A stretch of DNA of 64,000 nucleotides from Lepas anatifera (lineage: Eukaryota; Arthropoda; Thecostraca; Lepadidae): positions 248,001 through 312,000 of the forward strand of contig JAOTON010000961.1 of the NCBI GenBank assembly GCA_034440635.1. The letters are read 5' to 3'. Positions 24,252-35,722 of the stretch are shown here, one piece after another (the stretch's first letter is position 1; the number at the start of each line of letters is the position of its first letter). A program made the position numbers and the translations under genes. The notes under the pieces were generated by a model. That model saw only the letters and a program-made list of their open reading frames with translations. It had not been told where the DNA came from and did no database searches.

Positions 24252-25150
24252 TATGTGTGAAGTGTTGTAGGCTTACATATATGTACTTGTACAGTACGAG
24301 TAGCATGCCTTTTCATGCAGCTTGGTGGTTCAACGGGATATACCGATCGATTTTACCAATCGGGGTTGCATTCCTTCTCACGATAAAATCCACAGAGACT
24401 AGTCGTGCGCTTGGCAGTAAAATATACCCCCGGTGCTTTCACGTCCAGTCGTTACTGTGCCCAACAGCTGTGTTATGTGCTTAGAATAGTAGATTTTCTG
24501 TAGACTCAAGAGGTTCAATGGCAGAATTCTGACCCAGCTTCTCTCTCGGTTGCACATTTCAGCAGTTTACAGCGGATGGTTCCTATAAGTAGGGAGCACC
24601 CACAAATTAGAAGTTAATTTTGTCTAGCACGCTGATTACGTCACGCTTTTGGAATTGAGCGACAGCGAGTGCCGGCTGGGTAAACGCACTCGATTTAGTG
24701 CTCGGCATCTGGTCAGCCGTGAGCTGTTCTGTGTGGATGCGTCCATCAAACCAGAATGAAAGCTTAGTTCCCGCCGCTGTCAGCAGTTGATTACAGCGGG
24801 AGAGCGCTAACTGGCTGATCCAGCTGGTGCGACTCACAGAGGCGCACCCAGGCTGGCAACTCGCGAGAGGAGACGTGATGCAGGAACCTCAGCAAATGCA
24901 CGTTGTTTCTATTATTAGAAATAATCACCCCTTTCCGATCGGTCTCTGATTCGGTTCACCGCTGTCGGTGAACTCCTGCAGTCGCCCCTGGGCCGTATCG
25001 TGACGGCGTGACGGAACAGGTCGGAGCCGGAAACACGGCAGTGGAGGAGGGACCGGAACCGCTCTCCCGATTAGTCCATTAGCACGTCGGTGAGGTGAAT
25101 TCCGGCCCGTTGTCAGCTGGTGGACTGTATGTGCATCGCCCAGCGCCATG
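24252..25150. other. unassigned stretch
   Basis: No gene recognised. The sequence directly after the hAT duplication is AT-rich; 24640-25150 is of average composition, with short minus frames lacking domains. AATTAGAAGTTAATTTTG at 24604 is a loose palindrome only. Confidence 0.4.
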
Positions 25151-25730
25151 CCCCTCAGGTGACTGCGTTGTACGGCAGGGCGACTGTGTTATAGGGCGGG
25201 GCGACGTTGTTATACGGCGGGGCGACGCAGTTATACGGAAGGGCGACGTTGTTATACAGCTGGGGACGAGGCTATACGGCGGGGGGACGAGGTTATACGG
25301 CGGGGCGACTGTGTTATACGGCAGGGCGACGTTGTTATACAGCAGGGCGACTGTGTTATACGGCAGGGCGACTGTGTTACACGGCAGGGCGACTGTGTTA
25401 TAGGGCGGGGCGACGTTGTTATACAGCAGGCGACTGTGTTATACGGCAGGGCGACGTTGTTATAGGGCGGGGCGACGTTGTTATACAGCAGGGGACGGTG
25501 TTACACGGCGGGGCGACGGTGTTATACGGCGGGGCGACGTTGTTATGGGACGGTGTTATACGGAAGAGCGACATTGTTATACGGCGGGGCGACGTTGTTA
25601 TACGGCGGGGGGATGGGGCTATACGGCGGGGCGACGTTGTTATACGGCGGGGCGACGGTGTTATACGGCAGGGCGACGTTGTTATACGGCGGGGCGACGT
25701 TGTTATACAGCGGGGCGACATTCCATTGCA
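25151..25730. repeat. 21-bp minisatellite, about 27 units
   Basis: Unit TTATACGGCGGGGCGACGTTG and variants (CAGCAGGGCGACTGTG, AGGGCGGGGCGACG). Since 21 is a multiple of 3, each plus frame gives a 7-residue repeat (LYGGATL, CYTAGRR or VIRRGDV) and stays open for up to 185 codons; minus frames are open too. A few units carry deletions that shift frame. No signal peptide or codon bias favours one frame. Confidence 0.96.
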
Positions 25731-26059
25731 GCGAGTGCCATCGACCTTTCAGATAGCGCCATGACAATTTCAGAGAACGCCAAGGGTCGATCGCGGGAGG
25801 CAAGTGGGTTCTTGCTCTTTGGATTCGCCTATGCTATCGTGTGCCTTAGTACTTGTTCTCCTTCTACATACCACAATGAAAATATGAAAATCTTAAGCAT
25901 TGGCGGCCATAATTAGCAGCTGTGTGATTGGCCAGTTTCCGTCCCATTTGCTTATTGTTGGGTTCTGGTTGATTACACATGTGTCCCATTAGTCACTGCT
26001 GTATTTTTTGCAGCACCTTAAAGAGACGTCATTTAAAATGTTAGAACAAGTTCAGCCTC

Positions 26060-27110
26060 TGCCCTTTTCCGGGAGTGTCGGGGGAGTGTCTCCGGCCAGG
26101 TCTCCAGTTCTGCAGTGCGGGCTGGCTGCAGGGTCCGGGACAGTGCAGCGGGTCAGCGGCGCCGGCGTGGGGTCACGGGGTCACGGCCCGGCAGGTGCGC
26201 GCGCCACGCCGCCGTTTAAACCGCCGGCTGGCGATCCCGACCTGGCGAAGGGGTACACCTGCCGGGGAGGGGGTGGGGTGGGGTGGTAGTGAGTAAGACC
26301 GGCGACAGCTCGTGGAATTGGAGTAGCCGGAACTGCGGCATTCAGGGATGAGTAACCCTCAAAGTAGCTATAGGTGTGAGTTTTGGGAAACAGGAGGAGG
26401 GTTTTGGTGCCTGAGTGTTGACGGGTGTGTGTGGGGGGAGGCTAGCACGTTGTATTTTAAGATAGTCTCGTTCAGGGAGCACCAAATGGGGCTGGTGCCA
26501 AACAAATGTACAAATTACCGAGATAGTGTCCCTCGCTGAAGTTCCATTACTCCTGTCTTGGAGGAAACTCATTCAAATTCCACTAAGCAAGATTTAGTTA
26601 AGACGATAATTCACACCTTCGTGAGTTCGCGAGATCCCGGCTCGGCTCCGCTGTGTCAGCTGCTGAGAGTAGGCGCCCTCACGCCTGCCGGGGTCAGGAG
26701 TTCGCGGGACAGCTGCTGGCGGCGCTGCCGCGACTGGTGGGGTTGGACGGCAGGGGAGGGGCGGTCCCCGGAGATGCGGGGTGGAGAGAGGGGGAGTGCC
26801 CGGCCGGGTGAGAGTACCACAGGCTCTGCGGCTATTTAAACTGTAGCCCAGCGTGCCGGGATTACGCTAAACCGGACGCTACGCCCTCACTGGAGCATGC
26901 ATGAGTACGCGGCCACAGTGTCGCGGTCCCGCCGCGTCCGGCGCACTGAGACTGATGGATGGCGATTTCATGAGAGTCATGAGCAGCCGTGTCGCGGGCC
27001 GTGGCTGTTTACCGTGAGGCCTTCCGCGGTCATGACTGATGGCTCCAACTTCCGACCGCCGCCGGGGCCGCAGTCGATATTTAAACGGAGTTGCTTGTTA
27101 GCTGGGACAC
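26060..27110. other. GC-rich island with three TTTAAA boxes
   Basis: CpG-containing GC-rich DNA (GGCGCCGGCG, CGGCCCGG, CGCGGTCCCGCCGCG) with TTTAAA at 26215-26220, 26835-26840 and 27080-27085. Short frames of 60-93 codons overlap and lack domains. It could be a promoter or CpG island, but no downstream gene is visible. Inference only. Confidence 0.4.
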
Positions 27111-28072
27111 ATGTTTATACAATGGACATTTGTTGATTCGGATAGACCACCGCTTCAGTTTGCACCTGGAGCTCAACAGGACGTAGGATAATTGAAATTG
27201 AAAAGTTGTTCGAGATTTATGTCCGCACGTGCGGCGTGATTTCGCCAGCGAGCGTTGGAAAAACGCAAATCTAAAATTGGAAATGCAATGACCTGCAACT
27301 ACCTTACGCGCTACTGTGAAAGTATGTAGAGTTTCACATTCTGGTCTCGCTTTTCCAATTAAATGCAGCCTTTTATTTACTTCTGCCTGTTAACATGGGA
27401 GACACATATCATTGACCAACTGAACTTTATTAAGTGTCGACTTTCCAACGAGGCCTTGAAATCTCCAAGTTCTTTAACACCGAGGAAGAGTAGGTACAGG
27501 TAACCTGTTTGGTAGCACCTAAAGAGCCCGACAATCTGCACAAACAGCTTACTGAAAGTGAGGGGTGGCAACGGTCTAGTTCACAAATTGGATCTCGCCT
27601 GGTGGGTAGTTTAGGGACTATGAACTCGCTAACTACGATGTCGAAAATGAAGCCAACCCTGGCCCTACGACCCTTCCTGCCAATGCTCATTTTATCATTA
27701 AGCCTACAGGCCGGGGCTAATGATAACACAATATCGATTCTGTATAGGTTTTCCCACAATTTTCCAGATCACAGCACATCCATTAGCTATGAATTAGCAA
27801 TGTAATCGCTCAATTCCTCCTAGGTGGTCGCCCAGTTAACAAAATTGGAAGAAGATGCCATAAATAACTGAGGCCGCTCAAGTTTGACAGGGTGCGATAT
27901 GATATAGGTAAAGGTGTCGTCTGGTTAAAAAAACACAACGAAACGTCTAGCATTAAAATAAAAACAAAGAGGCAAAAATATTATGACGGGGCAGACTCCT
28001 GCCAGTATCATGAACCGAAATTAATACTTTTCCCTCCCTCAAAAAGCACTTGAAAGGCTACAAATGATAACA

Positions 28073-28111
<39 letters not shown>

Positions 28112-29495
28112 GTAATATCCTTCGTAATATCCATGTGCCGGTAATATGTGTGCAGTAAATTAGCTATATGTGTTAAATGTGCAATTAGATATTTAACACA
28201 CACGGTTAAATATCACATACAAGTTAAATTACCGATACTATATTTAACACACACTCCATGCCAATACACACAGAGACATCGTTCACAGACAGCCAATCAG
28301 TGCGGCACACAAAAGCGCTTACCGGCTCAGAGCCCGGGCTGCTTCTTTTCATTTCTGAACCGCATATTTGTCCAACAACTGTCCACCTTTGTTTTCAATC
28401 TCCGCAGGGACAATTAGAGGTGCTCCGGACTTATTTCACGGCCGAGAGCGCGCGCGGCATCCTCCGTACCAGCGTCACGGCGCGGACCACAAAGAGTTGG
28501 TGAGCTGGTGAGAACGCGTCGGCGTCGGCGCCGGTGTCGGTACCAGATGCCGACGTAATGAGCCGACGGTGCCACCCAGCGTGCGGTGGGAACGCCGCGC
28601 CGCATACTTCCCGGCTGCGTCACTGCCGACGCGACGCCAGCGGCGGCTGACGACCGGTAACGCACCTCGGCCGCGCGCACTCTCGGCGAGACGTCTCCTC
28701 AGCGTCCTGCACGCTCAGCATGGAATTAACTCAGCAGCTGAACTCGAAGCTCAGCACCTTTTCAGCAGCGCGAGCACGTCCTCAGCTTTGTATACTACAA
28801 AAATAGTGTAGCTGAGCGCTTAAGCGTCCCCAACGGCAAAACAGTGAGGGGCCAGTCAATATCAAGACTGACTTCTTTTAAGAAACGTTCCTCGTAATTT
28901 TCATTCGCCTCACTCCACCGTCGAGCTGACATAGCTCTCCCGACATTTGGGTGGTTTTATAGTGTGACGTATAGTCGCCAAACAAGGTAGTCCCTGAGTG
29001 GCTAAAGACGCCTTCGAGATTGAGTGGCATTATGATACTCAAGGCTTTGAAGCCGGTCAGTCTCCGGCTGGTCTGGCTCAGAAAAAACGTTATTCCTTTT
29101 ATAAGCGTCATTGATATGAGTTGGCTCCCGCTCAGCCTATTTAAGTGGCTTCAGCTTCGAAGCCCCGCTGTTACCAACCAGCAGAGATTCGTCTTATACA
29201 TGTGCTGAAAAATACACGGAAACACGATGACTTCCAAACCTGTGGCTAACTTCAAGAACAATCACACACGGTACAATGCAACCCTCCCATAAATACTGCT
29301 GCAACCGAGATTCCAACAGTCAATATTATACTATCTTCTGTCTTTTTGTTGGCATACTTATTCTAGTTTTTTCTTGCATTTCTCATCAATGATATTTTCC
29401 TTTGCCTCACCTAGAAAGTGCTGCACAGACTGCATTTTCGCTATTCAAGCAGAGACCCCACAAAACTCATCAAAATGCCACAAACAGGAATATCA
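27111..29495. other. unassigned stretch with GC-rich patch
   Basis: No gene recognised. 28430-28720 is GC-rich. Around 28155-28255 the motif ATTTAACACACAC / GTTAAATATCACA recurs. Plus and minus frames at 27430-27805 overlap on opposite strands, so at most one could be real, and neither shows a domain. Confidence 0.4.
28077..28109. repeat. (TG)n microsatellite
   Basis: About 16 uninterrupted TG dinucleotides. Confidence 0.97.
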
Positions 29496-29701
29496 ATAAC
29501 CTCTTGAGGTCCCCGCTACTGTCACTGGTCCGATTTATTTGCAAGTTTGTATGAAGTCACCTTTTGGTCCCAAAACATCATGAATGTGATCAAAATGTTT
29601 CCCGAGGTCACTGCGCATGCGCAATACCATGGGCACTATAGTGCCCAAAGATTTTTGAGACATAAAAATATTACATGTATTATTTCATACTTCCAACAAA
29701 C

Positions 29702-29970
29702 CATAGGCTGATCCACTATTGCCAAAGGGGGAGGGGCACCTACCCAGGGGGCGTCATCCGGATCAAGGGGGCACCACTTTTGGCCGGCAAAACCTATCAG
29801 GTGGGCGCCAAATCCTATCGATGGGCGCCGATTTTCTCCGCCCTGGCGGGGGAGTTGGCAAGCGACATTTCAGGGGGCGCCATCGACCATTCAGGGGGGC
29901 GCCGTGACTATTTTAGGGCGCGGAGCGTCCATCAGGGGCACGTGCCCCTATGCCCTGTATCCGCGTATGC
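29702..29970 (+). mobile_element. CGGATCC MITE, copy 1, nested in piggyBac
   Basis: Starts CATAGGCTGATCCACTATTGCC, the counterpart of the minus-strand start of the copy at 60820-61067, and ends CTGTATCCGCGTATGC. Shared internal blocks are TATCAGGTGGGCGCCAAATC and GCGACATTTCAGGGGGCGCC. Flanks AACAAAC and AGCAAGC are similar (5 of 7), perhaps a decayed duplication. Confidence 0.82.
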
Positions 29971-30169
29971 AGCAAGCAACACTTTCGTAAGCAACAAACT
30001 CGTTTCGGCAAGAAATGTTTGACATGGCAAACCATGTATTGAGGATAGGACAGCCAGAAAGAAAAGCCCACTCTAATCAGCTTCTGGGACACACTTCCGC
30101 TATTCCCTAGCCCCACGTTGTGTTCTTCCTCTCGTGGAATCTGTAGTAACAGTCCCGATCTAGGCAAAA

Positions 30170-31600
30170 TTACAGGTAGATGCCGCAGGACCGGCACTCC
30201 GTTCCGGTCTTCTTGCTGCACCCCGATAATCTACATCTCTTGAAATCCTTCCTCATGTGGCATTGCGGGATATGTTTTCCGGAAGCGACAACGGACGATG
30301 ACGGCATTGCCGACACACGAGCTCGCTTTGAAAGCTGCAGACTCTCTTCTTCTGTTTCTGACGAACTCGGATCAGAACACTGGGCATCATAGCCCGGGAG
30401 CAGCTCTTTCGCGAGAGCGTACTTGAAGTTGAGGAACTTCCATCGATCATCGCGTCACCTTCGATGCAGTATCCAGGCGTTGACGGCGGCGAGATCTACA
30501 AAGTGTAGGATCGTCTTCACAGTCCACTTCTTTGTCTTGGCCGATGTCCGGTAGAGCGCGATCATACGATCGCTGAAGTCGACCCGCCCATGCTGGCCAT
30601 TGTTTTCCCGCAGTATAGCAGGGTGGGTAACGTTGATGTAGGAGCATGCTTTCTTCTGGTGGCGTGACATTACGTCAGTTGGCTCCACAGCGTGCTCAGT
30701 TAGGCATGCAGATCGCCCTTTTGTCCTGCCACACCGTGACAGCCATGACTGAGTCACTTCGGATCACACTTTGCGAGAAGCCGCGTTTCTGTTTTAGCAG
30801 CTCTTTCTCTGTCATTAACCCTGCCTCTTTTGGAACATAAGTCTTCTTAACTGTGCCTGTTCCATGCAGAATCTTCGACACCAGGTGTTCCATCAGCTTC
30901 GTTGTTGTGAAATACCGGTCGAAGGAGACGGAAGTTGCCGGGGGCAGACTCCTGGTCAGACGGACAACAACTGATTCCCCAAGTAGCCAGGGCTTACCGT
31001 CTTTTACCCCGTCATCAAGCTTCTTGCCCTGGTAGACTTCAAAATCTAGGACCATACCATCGGGTGCAGGCAGAACGAAGCTTTACGGTTTTTCGGGATT
31101 CGGCTTTCCTGGCACATACTCTTCGGTTCCCGTCCTCCCCGTGAATGGTATCATCTGTTCGTCTATACAGACCTTTTCCGGGCGCTGGATCTTGAGACAG
31201 CCTTGCCGAATCCTCTCTATCAAAGGTCGAATCTTCCACAAGCGATCGTTTTCCCGGTCTTCCTTGGGCATATCATCATCCACAAGGATCTTCAAATGAT
31301 TTCGCAGCTGGTGGAAGCGGACACGAGTGAAGGCATCAGCAATTACTGCCACCCGGGTTTCGCACACCCAGGAAGAGCAGATCCAGGCAGTCTGAGGGTG
31401 GACATCATGAGATGGGTACAAAAGAACTTCATGCACTCACTGGCTTTTAAAAGCAGGCTTTTGCCCGTTTCCGTCACGCCACTCCGATTGAAGATGTCTG
31501 CGATGTCTCGGAACGTTTCATTCGGGAGGAAAACATTGAATCAGTCCATTGGAGATGCCGAAGATCGAGGCAAAGTTACCCAAAGTTAGTGTGGAGAATT
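30170..31600 (-). pseudogene. piggyBac transposase (DDE_Tnp_1_7 type), broken
   Basis: Minus-strand pieces line up in the order of a piggyBac transposase, a cut-and-paste DNA transposase. Upstream, NETFRDIADIFNRSGV lies in a different frame from the next piece. Then come RVRFHQLRNHL, KIRPLIERI and KVCIDEQMIPFTGR (31.1-31.4 kb), VLDFEVYQGKKL, SVSFDRYFTT and GTGTVKKTYVPKEAGL (30.7-31.05 kb), GRVDFSDRMIALYR and DLAAVNAWIL (30.46-30.76 kb), and a C-terminal cysteine-rich zinc motif CHMRKDFKRCRLSGC then CRSCGIYL, ending at TAA (30170-30172). The expected catalytic Asp positions (IDEQ, SFDRYF, VDFSD) are all retained. Breaks: TAA at 31083-31085 within GKPNPEKP-SFVL, a frameshift between about 30700 and 30757, TGA at 30455-30457, and at least one shift near 31437. 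The first ~100 residues are not identifiable. Confidence 0.93.
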
Positions 31601-31689
31601 CCTTTACGTGGGAAAATGGATCAAGATTAAGAGCAGGAAAAAGAACGTGGTGAAGAAGTCGGTAATGTAAGTCTAGCGGGGTCAAACAC

Positions 31690-31840
31690 AGACTGATGAT
31701 CTCAGGGGGAGGGGCAGCGGGGCCCCACTATCATGGAAAAAAATTGGTTTTAAGGAAATTGGTGATATTTTGGTGGCTTGGGGGTGCGATGCCTTTTGCC
31801 TTCCCCCCGCCTCCACCCTCTGAATCCGCCCCTGAGGTCC
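31690..31840. mobile_element. small insert with CAGGGGCGGATTCAG end, nested in piggyBac
   Basis: Between CTCAGGGGGAGGGGCAGC and CTGAATCCGCCCCTG, about 145 bp. The minus-strand start, CAGGGGCGGATTCAGAGGG, is the kind of end seen on many hAT-like MITEs. Flanking 8-mers do not match, so the left edge may be truncated. It lies just upstream of the recognisable transposase start, where the N-terminus should be. Confidence 0.5.
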
Positions 31841-32096
31841 ACTCCAAAATAAATAAAAAAGATTCAACGATTGTGGCGATAAACCTACGATAAGAGTGGC
31901 AAAACTGTTAGAATACAATCCGTTTCTAATCTTCTATGGCTCCTGGCTAGGCAGGTAGGTGCCTAAGATCACGACAAATAAATACTGTGTTTTGATAGCT
32001 GGCATGAATAGATCATCCGGTTAGATTCTGAAACATTGCAGATAGTGAAAACAGAGCTCTTTGTACGGATCTTTCTCAAGTGCCAAGTCCCCAAAT

Positions 32097-32722
32097 GTCA
32101 CTATAGTGACCATAAAGTCTACGTCAGAACACACCTTTGGGTACTATAGTACCCCTGCTGTGAAGTGACAAAGAACCATTGGCCACTATGGTACCCACAG
32201 CATCAGGGAAATGGCTAATCCCTAAATATTACGTTAAAAAATAATGTAGGATAAACAGTAAGACATATCTGCATCACAAAAAAATGAATTCAGCACCTAA
32301 AATATCTTTTATTTCGACATTTATAATTTCCGTGTGATACACAAGTGCTAAAAGTCCTTTGGGTACTATCATGTACACTCTGATTAAGTGGTCTCCAATC
32401 ATGAAATAAAAAAGCCCAGATGATGATTTTTTGTATACACTTGCAATTATGTATAAGCATCAATTTTACATAGTTTTACGACGTAGCATGACACAGTTCA
32501 CGACCTAAATGATTTTTCTCAAACTACTCACCGCCCTCCCTCGCGCGTCGCCGCCCCGCCATGATGTCATTGCTCGGAGATTCGCGTGCCACGCGCTACC
32601 CTTGAAATTTTTGTGAAGTATGAAAGCCAATTGGTTGTGACGTCACATATTCTTCTGAGAGAACTGTATCCATAAAATCTAGGCATCCAGAGCTGTTTTA
32701 GTAGATGGGTACTATAGTGCCC
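32097..32722. repeat. cluster of GGGTACTATAGTACCC palindromes in the piggyBac 5' region
   Basis: Copies: GTCACTATAGTGAC (32097-32110), GGGTACTATAGTACCC (32139-32154, perfect), GGCCACTATGGTACCC (32181-32196), GGGTACTATCATGTAC (32361-32376), GGGTACTATAGTGCCC (32707-32722). A sixth, GGGCACTATAGTGCCC (29631-29646, perfect), lies near the other end. The placement suggests subterminal transposase binding sites (inference). Confidence 0.85.
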
Positions 32723-32742
32723 TAAAAACCCCAAGAGGATAA

Positions 32743-34704
32743 AGGTTTGTGAGTGGTTAGAAGCTGCTAATTTTGCGAACGAGACTTCTCTTTGTGATGA
32801 GTCTTTTTCCGGCTTTCCAGTTTCGTAGAATTTAGAGTCTTTATTTTCAGGTGATTTTTGTCACAACAGCTATCGAAATGTAATCGGGAGGTATAAGCTG
32901 TTGACTAATATCATCAAGGACAGGTGAGATGACGCTCTGAAAGTCCCCGCACTGAGCTGTCTACTGTGCTGCCACCTACGAAGCCGTTCCGAGCCTCGAC
33001 AGAAACGTGGTACAGTTGAAGTCTTCTTGCAGCTCACCGCCTGTTTGAGGTAGTTATTTTACCCTTGTAGAATTACGTGGATTACACTTATATTTGAAAC
33101 AGCTTAACCTCGACTGAGGGACAGCTGCATTTATTAACACGAGATAGTTCTCTAAAAGCACCCATTTCATAGATGCGTCCCAGCTACACCTTTCAAATCC
33201 GATGGCAAAGCCCCTAGTTAAAATATTTGCAAGGCTGATCTCGGAGACATAATTAGGTGGCCGGATTTAAGTTGCACGCCTTGACAGATGTACTGGTCTC
33301 GATATCAATAGGCCAGAAGGCCCTCGGATGAAACCATATTATCAGACGGCCCTTTTGAGACAGTAACCAGCAATATAAATGTACGTATATAATGAGGAAG
33401 ACCAAGTTGGGAGCGCTCCACAATAAATGGAGCTACCAGCAGCGTCATTGGCTGTCGGGGTCAGGTGCCGTGCGCCACTCCCCCTCCACCCCTCACGATC
33501 ATCCACCAGCTGCCGAGGACTCGGGACCGCCCTCACCTGACCCAGCCCCCTCCAAACCCCACCGCCCCCTCAACCAGCCTCATCGCAGAAATGGCAGTGC
33601 CATATTGCAGACGGCGTCGTTGGCAAAAAGTCGGGGGCCGGCGCGGAGAGGGCGGGTGAACGACGCACCCCGCACCGGATGCGGCAGCTTCAGACACGTC
33701 CGTTTTCCCACCAGAAAGGACGCGGCTCCGGCCGACACCTGCCTGACCTCTGCACGGGGGCCGGCCGACCTCTGCACGATCAGGCCGGCAGGAAACTGCC
33801 GATTACATCGGAGCAACGACACTGGAGCTGACGAGGAAGGAGATCCCCCGGGACAGGATGCCGGCAATGCATCTTGGTGAATTTCTGAAATTGGCGCCGG
33901 GGCCTGGTCTCATTTCATTGCATGTCCATTTCCCATTGTCCAGGGCTACCCATCATCGTAATAGAGGAAATCTGCAGTAACCATCATTGAACCGTGTTCA
34001 CCACATACTTCGAGGGAATTTGACACCTTTATGTAATTCTAAACTTCGATGGTTTTAGGTGTATTTTTAAAGGAAATAGAGGATTTTATCACATTTTTAC
34101 CCAAAAATGGTTCCTGGCCTAATAGATATATTTTCTTTAATTTTCTTTTCAGGAGGGTAAGTAAGTAAATTACACTTCCCACATGCGCGATGTCATATTA
34201 TCTAACGTTTCTTCCTCCCATGCAGCGGTGAGGGCTTCTATATTGTTTTAATATTGATATCGTTCAGGATGCCTGCGGTAGTGCCAAACAGACTTAATGA
34301 TATAGTATTTTTCATTAAATGGTCGTTGTTGATAGCTTGTAAACTTGGCTACTGCCAATCGTTTTGAAAAATTCACTCCCACTGGCAATTTATAACAAGC
34401 CATGGAAGTCACACATATGTTTTTATCTCTGTCTGTTGCAGCATGCAACAAAAATGAATACGCTTTGCAGGGACCTCCGGTTTTATTCCGTTCGTGTTTC
34501 ATATGTTTGTTGCCCTGACGAGGCGTGTCAAACAATCATTTGTTCAGTCTTACCACGCTCAATACTCCTAAATATTATCGGAATGGTGAAGTAGGGCAAT
34601 CCACGACAAAACGACCAAAATCTCAAAATAGCACCCTATGCCTAAAATTTTGATGACATTTCGTCTAAGGGATTCTCTTGGGCGTTGATTCATTCTATGC
34701 CATT
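32743..34704. other. unassigned stretch with GC-rich patch
   Basis: No gene recognised. 33440-33870 is GC-rich; a 162-codon plus frame (33392-33880) and a 95-codon minus frame overlap there with no domain. The rest is AT-rich. Confidence 0.4.
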
Positions 34705-35722
34705 TTAACCCTCGCCCCACCGGGGCCATCGATGGCCCCCTTAAGGTTTTTCCGGGATAGCAGAAACACGAAGAGGCGGAGCACCGCGGTTGAGAGCTCT
34801 ACCTCTCACTGCATCATTTTCCCACCATCCCTGAAATTTTTTACCCCAGGTCACCCAAGGTCAGGTCACCAGACGAGGTCAACCAAGGACACTTCACTTC
34901 AAATTTAGAGCTCTGTAAGAGCTACATTTCGAATTCAATCAATTTGAAACTTCCTACACTTTATGGCCCCTCCAGAGTCTACAAGGTTTAAATCTGGGAT
35001 TTTTCGATTTCGTGCCCTGAGGTCAGGTCACGAGGTGACCCTCTCCCATTGAAAAAGCATGGGGAAAAGCTGTCTTATGATCTAAAAGTCACAAAAGCGA
35101 TTGAAAATGCTAAGCTTGATCAGAAAAGCGTTCTTGGACACCCTTTTACGGATTCCAGGGGCCATATTTTCCCTTTGATCTCTCCAAGGTCATCCAAGGT
35201 CACCAGGGGTCAGAAACAGTATTTTGACATATTTTAAGCTAGAGCGCTGAAACAAACACGATGGTGTTTGTCTTGTCATTGGCTTTCATTTGATATACGT
35301 CAAGGTTACTTTCTGACCTTTTGTGACCTCAGGTCATCTTAGGTCACGAGGTGACCTCTGGAGGTCAAACCACTGGCGGGAGGTCTTTACAGTTCACATG
35401 GCGGAAAAAGGACTGACAATTTCCTATCAAATGTACTTTACCAGACTTCAATAGCTCTAATGGCATGAGAGTTATGCCCAGTTTTCTTAAGCATTGCATA
35501 TTTGAGTGAAAATAGCCGATCTTGACCTAATTTGACCTCTGTAGGTCAAACCATTCACCTGAGCACTAAAACATAAGAAGTAATTTCTTCCTGAATTCAC
35601 GCGAGCTTTCTAATGCACTTTGCAGATTTGCGCTAACGCCCATACTTTCGGAGTTAGAGGGGGGCCATCGATGGCCCCGGTGGGGCGAAAGTGGCGCTGG
35701 ACCCCCGGTGGGGCCGGGTTAA
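34705..35722 (+). mobile_element. family B TTAA element, copy 2
   Basis: TTAA at 34705-34708 and 35719-35722. Ends TTAACCCTCGCCCCACCGG and CCCCGGTGGGGCCGGGTTAA, each with an adjacent GGGGCCATCGATGGCCCC palindrome. The interior order of hexamer clusters matches copy 3. Slightly more diverged than copies 1 and 3. No coding. Confidence 0.95.

Larger units (their letters stand above)
29496..32742 (-). mobile_element. full-length inactive piggyBac element, 3.2 kb
   Basis: Left end CCTCTTGAGGT (29500) and right end ACCCCAAGAGG (32738) are inverted with one mismatch in 11. Each end is flanked by ATAA (29496-29499, 32739-32742), where piggyBac normally has TTAA. The minus strand carries a piggyBac transposase pseudogene at 30170-31600. 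A 16-bp palindrome around GGGTACTATAGTACCC recurs at six sites inside, the outermost two near the ends. Two younger repeats (29702-29970 and 31690-31840) are nested in it. Length is typical of autonomous piggyBac elements. Confidence 0.8.

Noticed and set aside
30180..31589. Plus-strand frames across the piggyBac region, including 128 codons at 31203-31589
   Set aside because: They are antisense to recognisable transposase sequence.
33392..33880. 162-codon plus frame
   Set aside because: Pro/Ser/Arg-rich with no domain, overlapped by an open minus frame in GC-rich DNA.
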